Shown here: piece after piece, positions 24,445 to 32,609 of the stretch
How the letters are laid out: each line of letters begins with the position of its first letter
How positions within the stretch are numbered: the stretch's first letter is position 1
NCBI RefSeq assembly: GCF_024172085.1
Contig: NZ_JAMZDZ010000001.1
Coordinates: 2,480,001-2,544,000 of the forward strand
Direction: 5' to 3'
Source of the DNA: Hamadaea flava
GTDB lineage: Bacteria; Actinomycetota; Actinomycetes; Mycobacteriales; Micromonosporaceae
Length of the DNA: 64,000 nucleotides
Program-made: the position numbers and the translations under genes
Notes under the pieces: generated by a model
What the model was told of the DNA's origin: nothing
The model's database searches: none
Seen by the model: the letters and a program-made list of their open reading frames with translations, nothing else

Positions 24445-25727
24445 TGACGGCTCCTTGGCAGGTCAACTGGCAGGCGTACGACGTGCCTCGGATCGCCGAC
24501 GCGGTCCAGCGCGACCCGCACGAGCGCGACGTCATCCCGGCCGCGAACGCGGTCGGCGACCTCGTGGCGCACGCCGCCGAGCTTCTGCTGACCGCGGTCG
24601 GGAAGCTGGAGAAGTCGTGGTCGGCCAAGTCCGAGGCGGCCGCCGAGACGTACGCGTACGCCCGCGCGCTGGCCGCGTCACTCAAGGGCGACGCCGACGC
24701 GTACCACCAGATCGCGGCGGACGTCGGCAAGGTCGTCGATCAGCTCGACCGCGCACGTGCCGAGATCGATCCGCTGGTCGAGGAGTGGCTGCGGCTCGGC
24801 GAGTCGGCCACCGCGACGACGGCTTCGCTGAGCGCCGCCGCCCAAGACCTCAATCGGCGTGCCCGCGGCACGATGTCCCATCTGGACCATGCCGTCGGGC
24901 CGCTGCGGATCAAGGGGCCCAAGGCGTACGCGCCGAAGATCCTGCCCGTGTCGATCGCGCCGGACGAGCCACGCAAGGACCGGCCGCATCGGGAACCGCG
25001 TACCGATCCGGACGGGCCGGGCCGCAAGGACAACCCACGCGACTTCCCCCGCGGTGGCGGAGGCGCCGGCGGTGTCATCGGCGGCGCGCTGTTCACCGCG
25101 GCCGCCGTCGTCGCGCCGCCGGTCGGCTACGCGCCCCCGCCCGGCCTGCCCGGGGTCGCCACGACCACGTCCTCCGGCCTGGGCGCCAGTTCCTCCGGTG
25201 GCAACCGGTCCGCGGCCGAGGTGCTGAGCGAGCGGGCCAGCGAGCACGTGTACGACCGTGCCTACTCCGACTACGACGGGCCCGGCCCGACGCTGACCGG
25301 TGGCGGCGGCCCGCCGACCACCGCGATGACGCCGGGCGCGCCAGTGTCGATGATGCCGCTGGGCATGAACAGCGGCATGGCGCCCGGCGGTGGGGCGTTC
25401 GTCCTGCCCGGTCCAGGCGTCGGCGGCGGCGGCGTGCTGCGCAAGGCCACGATGAGCTGGAGCGCCACCCCGGCCCCGCAGACCGGCACGGTCATCGACG
25501 GCAGCCGCGGCGGCCAGCTCGCCGACTGGGCGGCCGGCCTGCCGAAATCCACGGCTCCACCGCAGGGCACGCCCGCCTGGCAGGTAGCGCGCGGTGGGCC
25601 CGGCGTGATCACGCCCGGTGCGGCGCTCGGGCCGGGCGCGCGTCAGGGCGATGACGCTCAGGCCCTCAAGAAGTGGTACGCGGAACTCGCCGAGCCTTGG
25701 CGGTCGACTGCGTCCGAGCGTCCCTGA
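24444..25727 (+). CDS. PPE/WXG-like helical protein with Gly-rich C-terminus (second of a pair)
   Basis: 427 aa. Residues 28-145 form a long helical hairpin containing KSWSAKSEAAAETYAYA (a WxA turn near the place of the WxG of Esx proteins) and a second helix DQLDRARAEIDPLVEEW. After a basic Arg/Pro/Asp stretch (170-205) comes a Gly-rich region with a hydrophobic segment GGVIGGALFTAAAVVAPPVGY, then a disordered Gly/Pro tail. There is no signal peptide. Together with the one-base overlap with the PE-like gene, this suggests a heterodimer sent out by the ESX system whose core genes lie at 59-64 kb. No direct evidence of export is visible. Confidence 0.7.
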   Translation: MTAPWQVNWQAYDVPRIADAVQRDPHERDVIPAANAVGDLVAHAAELLLTAVGKLEKSWSAKSEAAAETYAYARALAASLKGDADAYHQIAADVGKVVDQLDRARAEIDPLVEEWLRLGESATATTASLSAAAQDLNRRARGTMSHLDHAVGPLRIKGPKAYAPKILPVSIAPDEPRKDRPHREPRTDPDGPGRKDNPRDFPRGGGGAGGVIGGALFTAAAVVAPPVGYAPPPGLPGVATTTSSGLGASSSGGNRSAAEVLSERASEHVYDRAYSDYDGPGPTLTGGGGPPTTAMTPGAPVSMMPLGMNSGMAPGGGAFVLPGPGVGGGGVLRKATMSWSATPAPQTGTVIDGSRGGQLADWAAGLPKSTAPPQGTPAWQVARGGPGVITPGAALGPGARQGDDAQALKKWYAELAEPWRSTASERP

Positions 25728-25746
25728 CCCGCAACGCCGAGACGTT

Positions 25747-25794
25747 GATCTAGGCGAGAAATGGCTGCCCCGGCGACCATTTCTCGCCTAGATC
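25747..25794. terminator. Bidirectional stem-loop, GATCTAGGCGAGAA family
   Basis: A perfect 18-bp inverted repeat (25747-25764 with 25777-25794; arm GATCTAGGCGAGAAATGG) with a 12-nt loop. It lies between the convergent PPE-like gene and the glycan operon. The outer part of the arm, TTGATCTAGGCGAGAA, occurs again at 39982-39997. Confidence 0.75.
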
Positions 25795-25815
25795 GTTTGA
25801 CGGTTGGGGGTGCCG

Positions 25816-27516
25816 TCAACCCCGTAGTCGCCGCATCACCGCGCGCGCGAACTGCTTCGGATGGCGGATCTTCGCGGCGTACCGGACGTATTTGAACAGG
25901 CGATGGTTGCGGATCGCCTCGTAGCGCTGGACGCTGGCCCGCATCTCGCGGATGCGCTTCTCGCGTACCTTGAGCTGCTTGTCGCGGAACCCGAGCGTGC
26001 GCTCCAGCCCGAACACGTGCCCGCGTAGCTCGGCGAGTTCATGGCGCGCCGCGGCGGCGTCCTCCAGCGCCGACCGGAGGTCCACTGTCGACTCGTCGAC
26101 GACGGGGTCGGTTGCGGCCGATACCGCCGCGGCGATCTTCCGGCCGCGTTCCACAGTGGACGGCTCGGCCTCGTCGCCCGACATTCGCAGCAGCGTCGCC
26201 ACCAGCTCGTCGCCCGTCATCCACGGCGGCCATGGATGCCGGCGGCGGCCGCTGACGAGCCGATCGCGCCAGCGCTGCCAGGCGGCGGCGAGCAGCTCTC
26301 CCGGCGACACCGGTTCGACGACGGCCCAGCCGTAGAAGCCTGGTGTGAACCCGGTCCCGTCATAGCCGAGGTCGTCGAAGCAGAACACGCCCGACCCCGA
26401 CTGCGTACGCGCCCAGGCGCCCACCTCGGCGGCGAACGCGCGCACCCCCGGGACGTCTCCGGCGGCGGCGAGCCGGAACAGCACGTCCTCCGCCGTCGGG
26501 GCGTCCGGCAGCGTACGCGTCCCGACCCGTACGCGGAGTCCGCCGGGCACGTCGGCGGCAGCCCCCGCGGAGTCCACGATCCACCCGGCGTCCGCCCGGT
26601 CGACCGCGACGGTGACACCCTTCGCCGCGCCCTCCGCGTACGCGGCCCGGGTGGGCTTGCCCCGCATCAGTAGCCAGCTCTCGGGAACCGCGTCGAGCTG
26701 CCCGGCGAGCGCGGCGGCTTCGGCCAGCTCCCCGATCGGGGCCAGGAGCGGCAGCGACGCGGCGGCTGCGGCGAGTCCGCGTACGCCCAAGCGGCAGAGC
26801 AGGCTGCCGGGCCGGGCCTCGGCGGCGGCCGTGGTCTCGATCAGGGTGTGCGCGATGCCCGCTTCGCTGAAGTTCGCGTACGCGGTGGTGCCGGAGACTC
26901 CGGCGCGTTCGACGGCCTCGGCGAACGCCGCGACGGAGGCCGGGCGCTCGGGGTCGTCCCGCAGCGGCCACCATTCGTTGTCCCCGTGCCGTTCGTCGAG
27001 CCCGCGCCGGTCGAGCAGGCTGGTCAGGGAGAAGCCGTTCTCCAGCCCGAGGACGAGCGCCGCGTCGACGGTCGCGTGCTTCAGCAGCTGGGCCAGGCGT
27101 TCCGGCCAGCTCAGATCCGGGCTGTCCGCGCCGAGGACGCGGTCGAGTCCGTCGACCGCGACGATCACGTCGTACGGTTCGAGCGTGGCCCCGGCCAGCC
27201 CGTCGAGCGCCCCGGCGACCACCTCGAAGCGACCGTCCAGGAAGGACATCTCACCGGCCGGCGAGGTCGCGAGGTCGGTGGCGTCGCTGACTGAGCGGAG
27301 CAGCACGGTGACCTGGTCGCTGCGATCGGCGACGAGGTCCAGGACGTCTTGGCCGTGGGGGCCGACGACGAGCGTACGCCGGGCTCGGGGCAGCAGGTCC
27401 GACAGCAGACGGCAGACCACCGCTCCCCCGGCCGGTGGCCGGCCCGGCTGATTCTGGTCGCTCCAGGGCTGCATCTCGCCCCGGACGACTCGCACGGCGC
27501 TCTCGATCTCAGTCAC
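25816..27516 (-). CDS. Rossmann-fold (methyltransferase-like) protein with C-terminal coiled coil
   Basis: 566 aa. Residues 45-190 look like a class I SAM methyltransferase fold: TLVVGPHGQDVLDLVADRSDQVTVLL, then YDVIVAVDGLDRVL and a step with LKHATVDAALVLGLENGFSL. The central part (200-430) is not recognised. Residues 440-566 form a coiled coil (LRSALEDAAAARHELAELRGHVFGLERTLGFRDKQLKVREKRIREM) ending in a very basic tail. Such coiled coils are common at the end of surface-glycan modifying enzymes. Third gene of an operon with a GT2 enzyme; its start overlaps the upstream stop by eight bases. A role in modifying a cell-wall glycopolymer is inferred from context. Confidence 0.7.
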   Translation of the reverse strand: MTEIESAVRVVRGEMQPWSDQNQPGRPPAGGAVVCRLLSDLLPRARRTLVVGPHGQDVLDLVADRSDQVTVLLRSVSDATDLATSPAGEMSFLDGRFEVVAGALDGLAGATLEPYDVIVAVDGLDRVLGADSPDLSWPERLAQLLKHATVDAALVLGLENGFSLTSLLDRRGLDERHGDNEWWPLRDDPERPASVAAFAEAVERAGVSGTTAYANFSEAGIAHTLIETTAAAEARPGSLLCRLGVRGLAAAAASLPLLAPIGELAEAAALAGQLDAVPESWLLMRGKPTRAAYAEGAAKGVTVAVDRADAGWIVDSAGAAADVPGGLRVRVGTRTLPDAPTAEDVLFRLAAAGDVPGVRAFAAEVGAWARTQSGSGVFCFDDLGYDGTGFTPGFYGWAVVEPVSPGELLAAAWQRWRDRLVSGRRRHPWPPWMTGDELVATLLRMSGDEAEPSTVERGRKIAAAVSAATDPVVDESTVDLRSALEDAAAARHELAELRGHVFGLERTLGFRDKQLKVREKRIREMRASVQRYEAIRNHRLFKYVRYAAKIRHPKQFARAVMRRLRG

Positions 27517-28339
27517 GTTCCCTCCAGTCGAAGAGCATCCGCATCTCCTCGGGCGGCAGCAGCCACGCCCGGCCCAGTTCCTCGTCGGTGATCTCGCGGG
27601 CGGCCACCGGATCGACCTGTTTGCCGATCATCTCCGGCCACAGCCGCTCGATCCGCGCTACGCCGCCGAACAGCGGGTTCTCCCCCGCCAGATCCATCGG
27701 GTCACCGTAGACGGCCGGTTCGCAGCCCACCGAGACGCCGTAGAAGATCGCGGTGGCGAGCCGGTTCGAGGCCACCCGCTTGTGCCGCCGGAACGCCTCC
27801 AGCTGCTTGTAGAGGAAGCGCCGGTCGGTGCCCTCGTAGTTCCAGCCGCGCTGGCCGAAGCAGATGACGTCGAAGCCCGCCTTCTCGTAGTGCTGGCGGA
27901 TCTCCCGGCGCTCGAACTCGGTGTAGTAGAGGCTGATCGTGACCGGGCCACGCTCGGTCTCCTTGATCTCGTCGATCAGCCGCCGGTGGTTGCCGGAGAT
28001 CTTGCCCCCTTCCCAGCCGTGGAACAGGAACCAGAGAGTGCCTTCGCGCTCGTCCTCCGGGACCGCGCCCAGCTCCGGCTCCAACTCCAGCAGGTAGAGC
28101 CAGGGCGCGCCGACCACGTGGTAGTTGCGGCGGCCGAGGTAGTGCCCGCGCCGGCGGGGCCAGTCGCTCCAGACGAACCGCCAGGCGCCGTCGAAGAACT
28201 CGTGGGCGGGATTCCAGCCACAGCCGATGTTCCAGCCGTGTTGCAGGTATCCCCGCAGACGCGGCGGGAACTCGTCGTCGAGGCCGGCGTACCGGGCGAG
28301 GATGTGCGACTGCCCGTAGTAGTGGTTGTGGTGATGCAT
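27509..28339 (-). CDS. Unknown protein of a surface-glycan operon
   Basis: 276 aa. The ATG at 28339 starts MHHHNHYYGQSHILARY, two bases after the stop of the GT2 gene. The open frame continues far upstream but only inside the GT2 gene, so it is not coding there. There is no signal peptide. Two blocks stand out: GTLWFLFHGWEGGKISGNHRRLIDEI and SNRLATAIFYGVSVGCEPAVYGDP. The second resembles the donor-site pattern of GT-B capsule/sialyl or polysaccharide transferases (serine-asparagine, then a small turn), but I cannot name the family. It probably acts with the neighbouring glycosyltransferase in a teichoic-acid-like or capsule polymer. Confidence 0.65.
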   Translation of the reverse strand: MHHHNHYYGQSHILARYAGLDDEFPPRLRGYLQHGWNIGCGWNPAHEFFDGAWRFVWSDWPRRRGHYLGRRNYHVVGAPWLYLLELEPELGAVPEDEREGTLWFLFHGWEGGKISGNHRRLIDEIKETERGPVTISLYYTEFERREIRQHYEKAGFDVICFGQRGWNYEGTDRRFLYKQLEAFRRHKRVASNRLATAIFYGVSVGCEPAVYGDPMDLAGENPLFGGVARIERLWPEMIGKQVDPVAAREITDEELGRAWLLPPEEMRMLFDWRERD

Positions 28340-28341
28340 GG

Positions 28342-30687
28342 CTATCGCACCTCGACGGTGACGCGGTCGGCGTGCGGGCGCAGCGTCAGCTGATGCTCCC
28401 CGACGGCGAGGGTGATCGACGCGTCTGCGGCGAGGAAGGCGTCGGGCTGCACGGCGTACGGGCGGCCGGTGGCCGGCAGGGCGACCAGCTGCCAGATCGT
28501 CGCCGAGGAGTGCAGCGGCTGCGGCGACGCGGCGACGAGACGCTCCACATCGGTCAGCGCCGTCCAGCGCACGCCGACGTCCGCGAAGTCCGCCTCCGCG
28601 ACGGCGTCCGCCTCCGCGAGACCACCGGGAACCGCGCCCACGGAGCAGGTCACGTCGTCGTCGCCGGTGCCGTCGCCGACCCGCCGCCAGACCAGCGGGA
28701 AGTCCAGCGCCGCCCAGGACTGGCCGGAGACGGTCACGAGACCGACGTCCTCGGCGAGCCCGATCTCGTCGGCGATCGGCCGGACCGGTCCGTCGGTGAC
28801 GATCACGCAGTTGTCGGCGGCCCGGCTGATCTGCACGAGGCGGCCGTCGAAGACCTGGCTGACCGCGTGGGTGAGACCGAGGGCGAGCACCGGGTTGCCG
28901 GGGGTCGCGGTCTCCAGCCGCCACACCGTACGCCCGGTGACCGGGTCGTCCGGATCGTCTTCCGGCAGCAACTCGGACACCGGTACGCGGGCGGTGAACC
29001 GGTCCTCGGTGTCGCCGGGCACGACCTCGCAGTCGGTCAGCTCGGTCCGCGCCCAGGTCCGGATCAGCTGGAGGACGTCGGACTCGGGTGGCAGCGCGCC
29101 TTCGAGGAAGATGCAGCCGTCCTGAAGGGCGGCCGAGGTGAGCCGGGCCGGGTCGGTGATGTGCCGCAGCAGCAGCCGGTTGTCGGCCGCAGGCAAGGGC
29201 TGAAGCCACGAGCCGCCGTTGATCCAGGCGCCCGGTGGCATGCTCGGGTTGCCCGGTCCGACGTTGCGCAGCACGGTAGTGCGCTTGACGTGCCCTTGGC
29301 TGATGGTGGCTCGCAGCGTCGCCGGTTCGTTGCGCGCCGGAATGCCCGCCAGCGTCGAGTGCGGTACGCGTACCGAGTACCCGACGAGGTTCCGATCGCC
29401 GTGGCTGTCGTACGCCGGGAACCGCTCGACCGGCAACGGGACTTCGACGCCGTTGGCCTCCAGCACCATGCGCAGTTTGGAGGTGGCGTCGATCTGCAGG
29501 TGGCGGATCTCGGCGGTGCCGCGTACGACGAGGTCGGTCTCGCCACCCGCGTCGGTCTCCCAGTCGAGGTCGGTGACCGTCGTGCTGGCCGCGTAGGGCG
29601 CGCGCCCAGGAATGCGGAACAGCGACTTGGCCTGCCCGCCGCGGTTCGGCGGCACGAGTTCGTGCCGCCGCCAGGGCATTTGGGAGCGCTCGGCCCGGAC
29701 CGCGTTGAGCGTGCCGTCCCGGCGGATCTCCGCCACGGCACGCAGCATCTCGATGTCGCCGGTACGCAACGCCTGGTGCTGCACGCGGCCCAGGTACGAC
29801 GAGCGGGCGGCCGGCCCCTTGTCGATGCGCTCGGCGAACCGCTGGGCGACCCGAGCCAGGCGTACGCAGTCCTCGTCGGACAGTTCCCCGAAGGCGTCCA
29901 CGAGCGTGACCATGTCCACCTGAGCCAGGTGCATGTGCACCGTGTCCCGCAGGTACGCGGGCAGCTCCTCGACGAGGTCGAGCACGAGGTCGGCTGAGCG
30001 GATCCGGTCGCAGAGGTTGGCGAACTCGGCCCGCCGCTGGGTGATGGAGTCGTTGGTCGTGCGCTCGCGCCAGTAGTAGTTCGGCTGGGCCACGATGTCG
30101 ACGGTGACCGCGTCCAGGTACGCCTTGAGCGTCACCGGGTAGTCCTCGTAGCGGATGGCCGGGAACTCGTAGCCGAACTCGTCCCAGAAGCTGCGCCGGA
30201 AGACCTTGTTCCACACCATCCGGTCGATGGCCGCCTGGTAGTACTCCACGACGTGGGTGGCCGGCCGGTTGGCGGCGAAGATCTTGCCGTGCAGCCACGA
30301 ACCCCACGAGCCGTAGTCGTCGAACCGCCGCGCGCCGGCCGCCGCGAACGACGATCCGGTCTCGTCCAGGGACTGGACCATCACCTCGAAGGCGTGCCGG
30401 GGCACGAGGTCGTCGCTGTCCACGAAGGTGAGGTACTCGCCTTCGCTGTAGCGGACCCCGGTGTTGCGGGCCGGGCCGAGGCCCTGGTTCTCCTGGACCA
30501 CCAGCCGAAAACGGGGATCCGTCCGGCAGTAGTCCTCGGCGATCAGCCCGGTGGCGTCGAGCGAGCCGTCGTCGACCAGGATCACCTCGAAGTCGCCGAA
30601 GGTCTGGCGGCGCAGCGAGTCAAGGCATTCGGCGATGTAATCGGCGACGTTGTAGTACGGCACGACGACACTGAGTCGAGGCGTCAC
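28342..30687 (-). CDS. GT2 glycosyltransferase with long C-terminal extension
   Basis: 781 aa. Residues 1-230 are a GT-A glycosyltransferase: RLSVVVPYYNVADYIAECLDSLRRQTF, VDDGS, NQGLGPARNTG, and the DxD motif in TFVDSDDLVP. ENQG and the following YWRERTTNDSI fit enzymes that add sugars to teichoic acids or capsules. The other 550 residues are a helical linker (230-310) and several beta-rich modules, similar in layout to TarS/TarQ-like enzymes that trimerise through their C-terminus. GTG start preceded by GGAGGGGG. First gene of a three-gene leftward operon. Acts at the inner face of the membrane, with a nucleotide-sugar donor not identifiable here. Confidence 0.85.
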   Translation of the reverse strand: MTPRLSVVVPYYNVADYIAECLDSLRRQTFGDFEVILVDDGSLDATGLIAEDYCRTDPRFRLVVQENQGLGPARNTGVRYSEGEYLTFVDSDDLVPRHAFEVMVQSLDETGSSFAAAGARRFDDYGSWGSWLHGKIFAANRPATHVVEYYQAAIDRMVWNKVFRRSFWDEFGYEFPAIRYEDYPVTLKAYLDAVTVDIVAQPNYYWRERTTNDSITQRRAEFANLCDRIRSADLVLDLVEELPAYLRDTVHMHLAQVDMVTLVDAFGELSDEDCVRLARVAQRFAERIDKGPAARSSYLGRVQHQALRTGDIEMLRAVAEIRRDGTLNAVRAERSQMPWRRHELVPPNRGGQAKSLFRIPGRAPYAASTTVTDLDWETDAGGETDLVVRGTAEIRHLQIDATSKLRMVLEANGVEVPLPVERFPAYDSHGDRNLVGYSVRVPHSTLAGIPARNEPATLRATISQGHVKRTTVLRNVGPGNPSMPPGAWINGGSWLQPLPAADNRLLLRHITDPARLTSAALQDGCIFLEGALPPESDVLQLIRTWARTELTDCEVVPGDTEDRFTARVPVSELLPEDDPDDPVTGRTVWRLETATPGNPVLALGLTHAVSQVFDGRLVQISRAADNCVIVTDGPVRPIADEIGLAEDVGLVTVSGQSWAALDFPLVWRRVGDGTGDDDVTCSVGAVPGGLAEADAVAEADFADVGVRWTALTDVERLVAASPQPLHSSATIWQLVALPATGRPYAVQPDAFLAADASITLAVGEHQLTLRPHADRVTVEVR

Positions 30688-30770
30688 GGATCCCCCCTCC
30701 GACCCGAGGACTCTGTTAGTAAGAAGCTTACGTACCGTTTTGGCACGCTACCGGCGATTTGCGAATCGGC

Positions 30771-30776
30771 TAGGTT
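30771..30776 (+). promoter_or_regulatory. Candidate -10 box of mtnA (leaderless)
   Basis: TAGGTT seven bases before the GTG start of mtnA, with no ribosome binding site in between. No clear -35 box is seen at 17-18 nt. A small dyad GTAAG-AAG-CTTAC lies further upstream, around 30720. Confidence 0.4.
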
Positions 30777-30783
30777 TACCCCT

Positions 30784-31761
30784 GTGGACCGCACCATCGA
30801 CTGGGACGGCGAAGCCGTCGTCACCGTGGACCAGACCGCGCTGCCGCAGGCGTACCGGGTGCTCCGGCTGCGCGACGTGGACTCGCTCATCGACGCCATC
30901 TCCCGGCTCGCGATCAGGGGCGCGCCGGCTCTCGGTGGCGCGGGCGCCCTCGGCGTCGCGCTGCTCGCGCGGGATCACGACGCCCAAGTCGTACGCCTAG
31001 AGGCCGAACGCCTCGCCTCCGCTCGGCCGACCGCGGTGAACCTCCGATGGGGCGTGAATCGGGCGCTGAGCCGCTTGGCCGAGGGACCCGACGCCGTCCT
31101 CGCCGAAGCGCTCGCCGTGCTGGAAGCGGACATCAAGGCCAATCACGACGCTTCCGGACGCGCCGCTGAACTGGTGCGAGAGGTGTGCGAGCGGCGGCCG
31201 CTGCGGCTGCTGACGCACTGCAACGCCGGTCGGCTCGCCACCGTCGGCTGGGGTTCGGCGCTGGGCGTCGTGCGCCACCTGGCCGCCGCGGGCGAGGTCG
31301 GCGAGGTGCTCGCCGACGAGACCCGGCCGCTGCTGCAGGGGGCGCGGCTGACCGCGTACGAGCTGGCCGAGATGAACGTGCCCTATCGGATCTGCCCGGA
31401 CTCCGCCGCCGCGACCGCGATGGCCCAGGGCCTGGTGGACTGCGTCGTCGTCGGGGCCGACCGGATCGCCGCCAACGGCGACGTCGCCAACAAGATCGGC
31501 ACGTACGCCGTCGCGCTGGCCGCCGCCCGGCACGGCGTTCCGTTCATCGTCGTCGCGCCGGAGTCCACCGTCGACGAGGCGATCGCCGACGGCTCGGCCA
31601 TCCCGATCGAACAGCGCGATCCGGCGGAGGTCACGCACTACGCCGGAGTGCCGATCGCTCCGCCCGGAGCGGGCGCGTTCAACCCGGCCTTCGACGTGAC
31701 CCCGGCCGACCTGGTGACGGCGATCGTCACCGAGGATCGGGTGTGGCGTCCGCTTCCGTGA
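30784..31761 (+). CDS. mtnA: S-methyl-5-thioribose-1-phosphate isomerase
   Basis: 325 aa, full length for MtnA. RLAIRGAPALGGAGALGVAL is the N-terminal phosphate-site signature. The catalytic cysteine is C146 in THCNAG and the catalytic aspartate D226 in GADRIAANGDVANKIGTYA. Their spacing of 80 residues equals that of the B. subtilis enzyme (C160 and D240). It converts 5-methylthioribose-1-phosphate to the ribulose form in methylthioadenosine salvage. The start is the GTG at 30784. The gene converges with a class II aldolase and their ends overlap by 35 bp. The usual later genes mtnB, mtnC and mtnD are absent nearby, which favours a DHAP-shunt type pathway with the aldolase. Confidence 0.94.
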   Translation: MDRTIDWDGEAVVTVDQTALPQAYRVLRLRDVDSLIDAISRLAIRGAPALGGAGALGVALLARDHDAQVVRLEAERLASARPTAVNLRWGVNRALSRLAEGPDAVLAEALAVLEADIKANHDASGRAAELVREVCERRPLRLLTHCNAGRLATVGWGSALGVVRHLAAAGEVGEVLADETRPLLQGARLTAYELAEMNVPYRICPDSAAATAMAQGLVDCVVVGADRIAANGDVANKIGTYAVALAAARHGVPFIVVAPESTVDEAIADGSAIPIEQRDPAEVTHYAGVPIAPPGAGAFNPAFDVTPADLVTAIVTEDRVWRPLP

Positions 31762-32473
31762 CGTCTCCCCTGGCGTCCGCTTCCGTGACGTCTCCCCTGG
31801 TGTCCGCTCCCGTGACGTCTCCCCTGGCGTCCGGGACGGTCGCCCCGTAGGACGCGAGTTTCCGGCTGACGCGGTCGATCTCGGCCGCGTCCAGCACCCG
31901 GGGCTCGCCGGCGGCCTTGGCGCGCAGCCACACGTCGCAGAGCCATTCGAGATACTGCGCTTTGGCGTACGCCTTGGCCAGGGTGTCGCCGACCGCGATG
32001 GTCCCGTGGTTGCCCAGCAGGCAGCCGGTCCGCCCGGTCAGCGCCTCGGTCACCGAGTCGGCCAGGTCGTCGGTGCCGTAGGTGGCGTACCGGGCGACCC
32101 GGATCGGCCCGCCGAACAGGGCCACGAGGTAGTGCACCGACGGCAGCTCGTCGACCAGCGTCGCGACGGCCGTTGCGGCCGTCGAATGGGTGTGCACCAC
32201 GGCGTTGCCGCCCGTGGCCCGGTACGCCGCCAGATGCGTCGGCAGTTCCGTGGTCGGCGGCAGCGGGGCGTCGACCGGGGTGCCGTCGAGGCGGTGCACG
32301 CCGACCAGTTCCGGCGTCAGTTCCTCGTACGCCAGCCCGCTCGGGGTCACCGCGATCAGCTCGCCCCGCCGGGCCGAGATGTTGCCCGAGGTGCCCACCA
32401 CGAGCCCGTCGGCCACCATCCGTCGGCAGTACGCGACGACCGCCCGCCGCTCCTCCACGAGAAGAAGATCCAC
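31727..32473 (-). CDS. Class II aldolase/adducin family protein
   Basis: About 248 aa. The core has GLVVGTSGNISAR, TPSGLAYEEL, a catalytic glutamate in TTELPTHLAAYR, the zinc-binding HTHS pair, and a third histidine in LLGNHG, matching L-fuculose-phosphate aldolase, ribulose-phosphate epimerase and MtnB-like enzymes. I place the start at the GTG 32473, because AGGGTG lies seven bases upstream; an ATG at 32509 is possible. The last 30 residues are a low-complexity tail of nonapeptide repeats made by the 27-bp tandem array, absent from normal family members. Facing mtnA, it probably cleaves 5-methylthioribulose- or 5-deoxyribulose-1-phosphate to DHAP and an aldehyde (inference). Confidence 0.85.
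   Translation of the reverse strand: MDLLLVEERRAVVAYCRRMVADGLVVGTSGNISARRGELIAVTPSGLAYEELTPELVGVHRLDGTPVDAPLPPTTELPTHLAAYRATGGNAVVHTHSTAATAVATLVDELPSVHYLVALFGGPIRVARYATYGTDDLADSVTEALTGRTGCLLGNHGTIAVGDTLAKAYAKAQYLEWLCDVWLRAKAAGEPRVLDAAEIDRVSRKLASYGATVPDARGDVTGADTRGDVTEADARGDVTEADATPDPR
31745..31825. repeat. 27-bp tandem repeat at mtnA/aldolase 3' ends
   Basis: Three units of 27 bp (31745-31771, 31772-31798, 31799-31825) plus part of a fourth, with one or two differences in the third. Unit 1 contains the final codons and stop of mtnA, and units 2 and 3 repeat them. Read on the minus strand the array codes for the nonapeptide repeat RGDVTEADA at the C-terminus of the aldolase. Confidence 0.85.
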
Positions 32474-32538
32474 ACTGGGCACCCTACCGTCGCCCCCGCT
32501 CCCCGACATCGCCGTATCCGATCGGCACATCCAAATGG

Positions 32539-32583
32539 TTGACAGGCGTCCAAGGGGATGGCGAATCTGTTAGGCAATCTAAC
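32539..32583 (+). promoter_or_regulatory. Promoter/operator region of the GH2 enzyme
   Basis: A consensus -35 box TTGACA (32539-32544) is followed after 18 nt by GAATCT (32563-32568). Overlapping the start region is GTTAG-GCAAT-CTAAC (32569-32583), a perfect 5-bp-arm dyad with an extra TAAC. It looks like a repressor site. Chitosanase genes in Streptomyces are controlled by a ROK-family repressor at a palindrome, but no such gene is beside this one. Confidence 0.5.
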
Positions 32584-32609
32584 TAACCGATTCCTCCTCG
32601 GGAGGCACG

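Noticed and set aside
28340-30307. In-frame extension of the 276-aa glycan-operon protein to 932 residues
   Set aside because: The extension overlaps the GT2 coding sequence in another frame. The ATG at 28339 sits two bases after the GT2 stop as expected in an operon.
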